A stretch of 5,412 nucleotides of DNA, taken from contig JAFYOG010000135.1 of the NCBI GenBank assembly GCA_017560285.1, positions 1 through 5,412 of the forward strand, given 5' to 3'. A program made the translations under genes and the position numbers. The notes beneath the pieces were generated by a model. That model saw only the letters and a list, made by a program, of their open reading frames with translations. It was not told the DNA's origin and made no database searches. Shown here piece after piece: positions 1 to 5,412 of this stretch (the stretch's first letter is position 1; each line of letters opens with the position of its first letter). Source of the DNA: Clostridia bacterium (GTDB taxonomy: Bacteria; Bacillota; Clostridia; Oscillospirales; CAG-382).

Positions 1-1
1 A

Positions 2-379
2 ATAGCAAATCCAAATATAATCAAAGCCGCCTTCGAGCTTCGCTTATGCAGTGAATGCGGCTTTTATCCCGATATAGACGGATGTATAGATTGCCAATCG
101 GATTTAACCGAATGCGAATTTTTGTTCGATTATACCGATGGCGTTTCCTTTTGCAAAAACTGCGCGTCGAAGAATAATAACAATATGGTAATAAATCCCA
201 ATATAGCAAAATCGGTTAAGCATATCACCGAAAGCGAGCTTTCAAAATTCATATCCTTCCGCATAGGCGAAGAAGACGAAAGGCTGCTTTCCGACCTTGC
301 CGAAAAATTCTTTTTATCCCACGCCGAGCGCGGATTTAAAACCCTTTCCTTTTATAAACATTGTAAGGAGCTTTTATGA
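2..379 (+). CDS. recO: DNA repair protein RecO, C-terminal part (5' end outside window)
   Basis: RecO anneals single strands and, with RecF and RecR, helps load RecA on SSB-coated DNA in the cytoplasm. The frame is open from position 2 to the TGA at 377-379, giving 125 visible residues, about half of a typical RecO of roughly 240-260. Visible residues 11-31 match the family's helix followed by its zinc site (FELRLCSECGF, then DGCIDC), and the second zinc pair is FCKNC at 50-54. Together these make the usual CxxC...CxxC finger (C28, C31, C51, C54). A helical tail follows and ends HCKELL. The TTG at 122 is not a real start, because it falls in the middle of the zinc domain and the frame continues upstream. 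Oddities are an additional CxxC pair at C16/C19, where relatives mostly have hydrophobic residues, and a further Cys at 38. The gene overlaps mutS2 by 4 bases. The identification rests on the finger pattern and the mutS2 neighbour; full-length sequence was not available. Confidence 0.85.
   Translation: MANPNIIKAAFELRLCSECGFYPDIDGCIDCQSDLTECEFLFDYTDGVSFCKNCASKNNNNMVINPNIAKSVKHITESELSKFISFRIGEEDERLLSDLAEKFFLSHAERGFKTLSFYKHCKELL
364..370 (+). promoter_or_regulatory. Ribosome binding site of mutS2 inside the recO end
   Basis: TAAGGAG lies five bases before the ATG at 376 and is a near-perfect Shine-Dalgarno sequence. It sits inside the last codons of recO, so ribosomes finishing recO pass over it. 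This fixes the mutS2 start and, with the ATGA overlap at 376-379, supports translational coupling of the two genes. Confidence 0.85.
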
Positions 380-2760
380 AAGGCTTTCAAAAAGCAAATA
401 CAGTATTAGAATACGATAAAATAATAACCAAATTAGCTTCCTTCGCCGCCACTGCGTCGGCACATTCCGCATTAACCGAAACCGTACCCCAAACCGACGG
501 TGTAATCGTTTCCCGTTTGCTAAACGAAACTGAGGAAGCCTTAAACCTTTTAACCATAAAGGGTATGCCCACCTTTTCCGCACCGCAGGGGATTTTTCAT
601 TCCGCCGACAGAGCAGAAAAGAACGCAACCCTAACTATGCCCGAGCTTCTAAATATCGCCTCGCTGCTGCGTGCGGTAAGCTCGGTAAAGAAATACCCCG
701 CAGGCAAAGAAATCCCCGCCTTAGAGCCTTATTTTACATCCTTTATGGACGTAAAGGGCCTTGCCGAGGAAATAGGTATGAAGATTGTTGGCGAGGATAC
801 CGTTGCCGACGATGCATCCCCCGAGCTATACAGAATCCGCCGTGAAATCCGCCGTGCCGAAACCAACGTCCGCGATACCTTGGCGGCGTTAACCACAGGC
901 GAGCATTCCAAATACCTTCGCGATGCTGTTGTAACCATCCGCTCGGGCAGGTACGTAATCCCCGTCCGTGCCGAGCATAAAAACGAAATCAAGGGCTTAG
1001 TGCACGATTCCTCTGCATCGGGTCAAACCCTGTTTATCGAACCTATGGCGGTCTTAGAGGCAAACAACAAGCTTCGCGAGCTAAAGGGCAGGGAATCCGA
1101 GGAAATCGAAAAAATATTATATAACCTTTCCCAAAGCGTAGCGCAGAATTCCAATGCAATCCGAATTAACTATAAAGCTATGACAGATTTGGATTGCATC
1201 TTTGCCCGCGCAAGATATTCTTCCGATATTATGGGCATCCGCCCCCAAACCAACGGCAAGGCTATTAAATTAGTCCGCGCCCGCCATCCCCTTATCCCGC
1301 GGGATAAGGTGGTACCCATATCCGTAGAATTCGGCGATAAAGAAAACACCCTAATTATAACAGGCCCCAATACGGGCGGTAAAACCGTAACCCTAAAAAC
1401 CTTGGGCTTGTTTGCAATGATGGCGCAAAGCGGGCTTTTTATCCCTTGCGACGATGGCAGTGCGTTGCCCGTGTTCAACGGCATTTTCCCCGATATAGGC
1501 GATGAACAAAGCATCGAGCAATCTTTATCCACCTTCTCCTCGCATATGGTTAACGTGGTGTCTATCCTTAAAGAATGCGGCAAAGGCTCTTTATGCCTTT
1601 TCGACGAGCTTGGCGCAGGCACCGACCCAACCGAGGGCGCATCCCTTGCCATAGCCATATTAGAAAAGGTTCGTGAATCCGGTGCAATCGTTGCCGCCAC
1701 CACCCACTATTCCGAGCTAAAGGTCTATGCTTTAGATACCGATGGAGTGCTAAACGCATCCTGCGAATTCGATTTAGCCACCCTAAAGCCTACGTATAGG
1801 CTAATTACGGGCATCCCAGGCAGAAGTAACGCCTTCGAAATTTCCCGCCGCTTGGGTATGGAAGAAAGCGTTATCAACCGCGCAAAAGAGCGCTTAGCCG
1901 AGGATAATATCCGCTTCGAGGATGTAATCGTTCGTTTAGAGGAAACCGAGCAGGATTTACGCAAAGAACGTACCGAATCCCAAAAAGCCCGTGCCGAGGC
2001 ACAAAATATAAAAGAGCAGGCAACCGCCACCGCCCAACAGCTTCACGACCGCGCCGAGGCAGAGCTCGATAAAGCCCGTGCCCAAGCACAGCGCATTCTC
2101 GATGCGGCAAAGGCGGCAAGCAACCAAATTTTCGCCCAGCTTAACGAGCTTAAAAAAGCCGATGCCAAGCGGTTAGAAATGGAACGTATAGAGGAAGCCC
2201 GCAAAGCCATCCGCCAAAACCTAAAGGAAACATCGGCAGCAATTAACGATGCCGAGGAATTCGAGGTAGAGGAAGATAACTACGTTCTTCCGCGTCCCTT
2301 GCAGGTTGGCGATAAGGTCTTGCTTGCCGATATAGGCAGGGAAGCCGTGGTAAAAAGCATTTCAGGCGATAACGTGTTTACCGTTTCGGGCAGGTTCGAA
2401 ACAAAAACCCATATATCCAATATCCGCCTTTTGGCAAACGCCGCCGCTGTGGAAAAACAGCTAAAGCAAAAGGGCAAAGCCCAATATACCCACAGCGTTT
2501 CCGCAGTTAAAAAAGAAATCGACGTCCGCGGCAATACGGGCGATGACGCTTGGTTTATTATCGATAGGTATTTAGAGGATGCAATCCTCGCAGGCCACGA
2601 ATTCGTTTCGGTAATCCACGGTAAGGGCACAGGCGCACTCCGCGCCGCCTTATGGCAGTTCTTCCGTCAAGATAAAGCCCGCATAAAATCCTTCCGTGCA
2701 GGCCGCTATGGCGAGGGCGATTTAGGCGTTACCGTATTAGAACTAAAAATTAAAAAATAA
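376..2760 (+). CDS. mutS2: MutS2 (Smr-domain MutS paralogue; endonuclease/ribosome-collision ATPase)
   Basis: This is a complete 794-residue MutS2, close to the usual length of about 780-790. It lacks the mismatch-recognition domain of MutS. The N-terminal core and lever region includes VHDSSASGQTLFIEP at 209-223. The ATPase has Walker A GPNTGGKT (330-337), the signature DIGDEQSIEQSLSTFSSHM (373-391), Walker B LCLFDELGAGTDP with D410 and E411, a switch THYSEL (443-448) and GIPGRSNAF (479-487). A long charged coiled coil rich in Ala, Glu and Arg follows (about 502-622), then a KOW-like segment starting LQVGDKV (642-648). The C-terminal Smr domain has IDVRG (715-719) and HGKGTGALR (748-756). 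No key residue is missing, so ATPase and Smr functions should be intact. Studied relatives either suppress recombination by cutting branched DNA or split collided ribosomes; sequence alone does not decide between these here. The start is set by AAGGAG five bases upstream. The gene is coupled to recO and ends at a hairpin terminator. Confidence 0.97.
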   Translation: MKGFQKANTVLEYDKIITKLASFAATASAHSALTETVPQTDGVIVSRLLNETEEALNLLTIKGMPTFSAPQGIFHSADRAEKNATLTMPELLNIASLLRAVSSVKKYPAGKEIPALEPYFTSFMDVKGLAEEIGMKIVGEDTVADDASPELYRIRREIRRAETNVRDTLAALTTGEHSKYLRDAVVTIRSGRYVIPVRAEHKNEIKGLVHDSSASGQTLFIEPMAVLEANNKLRELKGRESEEIEKILYNLSQSVAQNSNAIRINYKAMTDLDCIFARARYSSDIMGIRPQTNGKAIKLVRARHPLIPRDKVVPISVEFGDKENTLIITGPNTGGKTVTLKTLGLFAMMAQSGLFIPCDDGSALPVFNGIFPDIGDEQSIEQSLSTFSSHMVNVVSILKECGKGSLCLFDELGAGTDPTEGASLAIAILEKVRESGAIVAATTHYSELKVYALDTDGVLNASCEFDLATLKPTYRLITGIPGRSNAFEISRRLGMEESVINRAKERLAEDNIRFEDVIVRLEETEQDLRKERTESQKARAEAQNIKEQATATAQQLHDRAEAELDKARAQAQRILDAAKAASNQIFAQLNELKKADAKRLEMERIEEARKAIRQNLKETSAAINDAEEFEVEEDNYVLPRPLQVGDKVLLADIGREAVVKSISGDNVFTVSGRFETKTHISNIRLLANAAAVEKQLKQKGKAQYTHSVSAVKKEIDVRGNTGDDAWFIIDRYLEDAILAGHEFVSVIHGKGTGALRAALWQFFRQDKARIKSFRAGRYGEGDLGVTVLELKIKK
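1290..1309. repeat. Perfect 20-bp palindrome inside mutS2
   Basis: CCTTATCCCG is followed directly by its exact reverse complement CGGGATAAGG, and symmetry stops at both ends (C1289 against T1310). It encodes part of HPLIPRDKVV, just after the conserved ARHPL motif of the MutS2 ATPase domain. In RNA it could fold as an 8-bp stem with a CGCG loop. It has no T-tract, so it is not an intrinsic terminator. Whether it is a protein-binding site, an RNA hairpin or chance is unknown. I saw no second copy in the window. Confidence 0.6.
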
Positions 2761-2765
2761 AAAAT

Positions 2766-2798
2766 AAAAAATTCCCGAATTTTCTTCGGGAATTTTTT
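2766..2798. terminator. Bidirectional intrinsic terminator between convergent genes
   Basis: A 14-bp perfect stem (2766-2779 with 2785-2798) closes a five-base TTTTC loop. The core is TTCCCGAA/TTCGGGAA. It is flanked by an A-run on the left and a T-run on the right, so each strand reads as hairpin plus U-tract. It lies 5 bases after the mutS2 stop and 12 bases past the stop of the minus-strand gene. It therefore most likely ends transcripts of both the recO-mutS2 operon and the M56 gene. The rest of the 50-base gap holds only A/T-rich sequence. Confidence 0.93.
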
Positions 2799-2810
2799 AT
2801 TGTGAATTAA

Positions 2811-5412
2811 TCACGCATCAAAATCAAAAAACGTAACACGCCAATCGCCGTCTTGCTTTACCAACGTCATTAACATATAGGTAACACCCTCGTAACCCTT
2901 TCTCGTTTCGTAAAAGGGTATTTCAAGACGCACTACCGAAAGAATACCTGCATCGTTGCTCACTTTGCCCGTAACCACAATTTCGCCGCATTCTATGCTG
3001 TTGTATTGGTTTGTATCGTTTTCAAAATATTCCAGACATTCGTTTGTCGGGCTATCCATCAATGCCCTTGCGGTTTCAATTTCGTTGTAAAGATAAGCAT
3101 CCGCGAACCTGAAAGCAACACCTTTAACAACGCTAATCTCGGCTGTTTCATTAACTCCGACACGGTCGGTTATATCAACAACCCCAAAGGGCAAATCGCT
3201 TTCTCCCGACATATCACAGCAAAAAGCAAAATACTTTTCCTTTCCGTTCTCGTCAACGTAGCTAAAGCCTCTGTTATAGGTAACGTCGTTAATATAGGTG
3301 AAAAATACAAAGGGCTTTTCATACAGCAACGGAGCTTCGTATAACACTTCGCCAACGCGCAAAGCTTCGCTTTCGTCAAGCTCTATAAATTTAAATTCCT
3401 TTAATTTCGAATTTGGCTTAATATAAAGCTGTGCGTTTTTATAACCGTATTGGTCGGTGTTATCCAGAAAATAAATATAATCGTCGCTGTATATCATTTC
3501 TTCCGTGGCGGCGCCTATTTCAAACGCTATGTCAACCTTGTCGCCAATAAGCTCGTTATTATCCGATATCCTCTTTAAATAATAACCGCCGTTCCTCATA
3601 TCGTACACAATAGCATAAATTTCAGTACCGCCGTAACTGTAACTAAACATAATTCCTCGGCTTGAAATTAACTCGTCAATTTGCGTATATATAACAATGG
3701 GCTTTCCGCTTGCCGTAAGCTCGGGTTGGCTGTAAAGAATTTTACCCTTGCTATAGGTTCCCAAATCTTCAGAATATTCAACCGTAATAAATTTAAAATC
3801 AATAACGTCGGTGTTTGCTTTAAACATTAAGGTATCGGAAATCAAAACTTCATCAATATAAGTGCTGTAATTTCCGCTTTCCAATAATTTCTCGGATGGG
3901 GTCGATATTGCAACGGCAGGGGCGCTGTTCAAGGTCCCCCACTTTCCGGAATCAAGCTCCCAAAACGATCCAAGCTCGTAATACTTGTCAAGCTCAGCAG
4001 AAATCCCCTTAACCGAATAATATTCCGTTCCTGTTACGGTATACTTCGCAACGTCGTTCAACACACCGTTATCGTATTGACTTTCGGTAATTTCATATTT
4101 GTAATTATCGGGGTCGGTGCATTTAAATAAAACGCAGTTGGTTGTTATAAATTCATCCCCATTGAACCTGCAATAAGCATAATAATTTTCCATATCGCCC
4201 TGCCTATGTGCAAGTATACGCGCTTTTTCATTGTCTAAAACAAAATTCGGTATCTTTTCAAAATTCGGCACGTACTTAAACCTTTCTGTGCCGTCATCCC
4301 ACACAAACGCGCTGTAATACATAGCAGCGTTGGTGTTCATATAAGGAACAAGAATATCAATATTACCGTCAAAGGTAACGTCAACAGCATAAGGCTGCAT
4401 CACCGCATTTCCGATATTGTCATTATCATACAAATCAAGGTTTAAACGGTATTCATTTTCTGCACCGTCAATATCCAAATACGCTTTATCTGCCTCAAAC
4501 CCTACCGTTGCGGTATATTTATTTCCGTTGGGCTGTGTAACAACCACGGAATATTTATATTTTATAGCAAATACAATTTCTTCTTTTTGTTGCCATTTAT
4601 CATAAAATTCATCAAATTCTTCTTTAGTAACGCTTTCGCCGTTGATGCTATACAGTTCCTCTTCAGTGTCAAATTGGTATTGATATTGGGCAATCACGGT
4701 TTCCTTCATTATACTGCCGTCAAAGCTCATACAGTAAATTCCGTTATCGCCGGCGCCGGAAGAACCGAAATAAGTACCGTCGGTTTTCAAGTGCTGAAAA
4801 CCTCTGAAACCCATTTCATAGGCATATACGTCGCCCTTATATTCACGCAGAACCACGTAACCGGCGGAATCGCTAAGTTCTAAAACAGCATCTTGCTCGC
4901 CGTCGCCGTCCATATCTACAAGGGCTTGCGTAATGTAATCATAGTGCATGTCTTTAATAAAGGCTTCCTTGCCTTTTTCGTCAATAACCTTAATCTTATT
5001 GTCCAAAGCATTAGCAATTAAATCGACGTTGTCCGTATCCTGCTTAACGTCTGCGGCACATGCAATCAAAACCACCGCGCACAAAACAAAGCAAATAATC
5101 TTTATCCAAACGCTTGTCTTTTTCAGCTTCAAAATATGCTTAATTCTGCTTTTGGTGTTGCTTATTCCGTCAAAGTTTATAGGGGCAGGGGCAGGGAACC
5201 GCTTTTTGGTACCCACGCTGACCAAGGTGTGGGAATATTGCTTCTTCTTTTCTTCGGTAATGCCCGCGGCAAACACCATTTCGTCGCAGCTTGTTTCCAT
5301 ATCATAGGTCATACGGTTAAAAGCCACCCAGCACATAGGGTTAAACCAATGCACGCACAAAAGTAAATAAGAAAACAGCTTCACAATATGGTCAAATCGC
5401 TTTATATGGCAT
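2811..5412 (-). CDS. M56-family (BlaR1/MecR1-like) membrane metallopeptidase with a large sensor region, 5' end outside window
   Basis: The frame runs from the right edge to TGA at 2811-2813, giving 866 visible residues (Cys at 5409-5411 counted as 1). Residues 1-8 read CHIKRFDH, the end of the M56 HExxH zinc site and what follows it, so the GTG at 5384 is an internal Val. Next come a membrane segment with VHWFNPMCW, then DMETSCDE (37-44), whose Glu is the likely third zinc ligand. A cytosolic stretch ending KSRIKHILKLKK is typical of the family, and a last membrane helix lies at about 102-120. The remaining roughly 745 residues should be extracytoplasmic. They contain DMDGDGEQD (166-174), VDVTFDGNID (343-352) in a stretch recalling XAC2610-type proteins, two similar units (506-634 and 636-763), and an NTF2-like tail (about 760-866, ending MTLVKQDGDWRV). 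No penicillin-binding SxN or KTG motif is visible. Known relatives sense a ligand outside and trigger cleavage of a BlaI-type repressor. The ligand here is unknown. The M56 assignment is firm; the sensor domain names are tentative. Confidence 0.88.
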   Translation of the reverse strand, partial: CHIKRFDHIVKLFSYLLLCVHWFNPMCWVAFNRMTYDMETSCDEMVFAAGITEEKKKQYSHTLVSVGTKKRFPAPAPINFDGISNTKSRIKHILKLKKTSVWIKIICFVLCAVVLIACAADVKQDTDNVDLIANALDNKIKVIDEKGKEAFIKDMHYDYITQALVDMDGDGEQDAVLELSDSAGYVVLREYKGDVYAYEMGFRGFQHLKTDGTYFGSSGAGDNGIYCMSFDGSIMKETVIAQYQYQFDTEEELYSINGESVTKEEFDEFYDKWQQKEEIVFAIKYKYSVVVTQPNGNKYTATVGFEADKAYLDIDGAENEYRLNLDLYDNDNIGNAVMQPYAVDVTFDGNIDILVPYMNTNAAMYYSAFVWDDGTERFKYVPNFEKIPNFVLDNEKARILAHRQGDMENYYAYCRFNGDEFITTNCVLFKCTDPDNYKYEITESQYDNGVLNDVAKYTVTGTEYYSVKGISAELDKYYELGSFWELDSGKWGTLNSAPAVAISTPSEKLLESGNYSTYIDEVLISDTLMFKANTDVIDFKFITVEYSEDLGTYSKGKILYSQPELTASGKPIVIYTQIDELISSRGIMFSYSYGGTEIYAIVYDMRNGGYYLKRISDNNELIGDKVDIAFEIGAATEEMIYSDDYIYFLDNTDQYGYKNAQLYIKPNSKLKEFKFIELDESEALRVGEVLYEAPLLYEKPFVFFTYINDVTYNRGFSYVDENGKEKYFAFCCDMSGESDLPFGVVDITDRVGVNETAEISVVKGVAFRFADAYLYNEIETARALMDSPTNECLEYFENDTNQYNSIECGEIVVTGKVSNDAGILSVVRLEIPFYETRKGYEGVTYMLMTLVKQDGDWRVTFFDFDA
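3123..3506 (-). repeat. Sensor repeat unit 2 of the M56 protein
   Basis: Visible residues 636-763 form the second unit. It starts TEEMIYSDDY, continues KPNSKLKEFKFI, EVLYEAPLL, KPFVFFTYINDVTYNRGFSY and KYFAFCCDM, and ends near VDITDRVGVNE. Compared with unit 1 it has about four extra residues near the start and some short deletions later. It contains a CC pair (FCCDM) where unit 1 has VYDM. It is followed directly by the NTF2-like C-terminal tail. Confidence 0.7.
3510..3896 (-). repeat. Sensor repeat unit 1 of the M56 protein
   Basis: Visible residues 506-634 form the first of two similar tandem units. It starts SEKLLESGNY, continues KANTDVIDFKFI, KILYSQPEL, KPIVIYTQIDELISSRGIMF and IYAIVYDM, and ends near KRISDNNELIG. 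Each block has a counterpart in the same order in the next unit. The similarity is at protein level only; the DNA has diverged, so the duplication is old. The alternating hydrophobic pattern suggests beta strands. Boundaries are approximate and no named domain is assigned. Confidence 0.7.

Noticed and set aside
1170..1703. 177-codon open frame on the minus strand opposite mutS2
   Set aside because: It is a shadow of the mutS2 ATPase-coding region. It has no recognisable protein features and no convincing ribosome binding site case.
4620..4631. SVTK as a possible SxxK penicillin-binding active site in the M56 sensor
   Set aside because: It lies in a charged segment with no SxN or KTG partner downstream, so it is a chance match.
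4750..4759. CCGGCGCCGG 10-bp palindrome
   Set aside because: It is short and GC-rich, lies inside the M56 coding region (GAG codons), and is likely by chance.
5182..5196. GGGGCAGGGGCAGGG, a G-run repeat that could suggest a G-quadruplex
   Set aside because: There are only three G-runs, not four. On the minus strand it encodes PAPAP in the conserved cytosolic stretch of the M56 protein, so it is explained by coding.
4948..5307. 119-codon plus-strand frame with hydrophobic stretches opposite the M56 gene
   Set aside because: It mirrors the M56 membrane helix region in antisense. The hydrophobicity arises from the complementary codons, and the M56 frame is clearly the coding one.

Overview
The window looks like ordinary chromosomal DNA from a member of the Bacillota, probably an uncultured or gut-type Clostridia. 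The grounds are a recO-mutS2 gene pair, a MutS2 of the Smr type, a strong AAGGAG ribosome binding site, and a BlaR1-like M56 membrane protein of the kind common in Clostridia. Phylum-level placement is fairly secure. Anything finer is a guess.

Layout from left to right. Positions 2-379 (+) hold the C-terminal half of DNA repair protein RecO, whose start lies before the left edge. Its stop overlaps the start of mutS2 in an ATGA (376-379), so the two genes are very probably one translationally coupled operon. mutS2 (376-2760, +) is complete and intact, with every expected motif. A short intergenic region (2761-2810) carries one strong hairpin flanked by A and T tracts. It can terminate transcription from both sides, because the next gene converges on it. 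From 2811 to the right edge the minus strand encodes the C-terminal 866 residues of an M56-family (BlaR1/MecR1-like) integral membrane metallopeptidase. Its reading frame is still open at position 5412, so its start and most of its membrane domain lie outside.

The left half is a DNA-maintenance cluster. RecO works with RecF and RecR to load RecA. MutS2 has been described both as a suppressor of recombination and as a factor acting on collided ribosomes. The right half is an unrelated signalling gene. M56 proteins usually act with a BlaI/MecI-type repressor encoded next to them, which would be expected beyond the right edge.

I found no mobile element, CRISPR array, tRNA or rRNA, and no clear new system. 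The most unusual item is the sensor half of the M56 protein. It is about 745 residues long, has no visible penicillin-binding motifs, and is built from an EF-hand-like Asp loop, a second Asp-rich motif recalling XAC2610-type proteins, a tandem pair of about 130-residue repeats and an NTF2-like tail. A second item is a perfect 20-bp palindrome inside mutS2.
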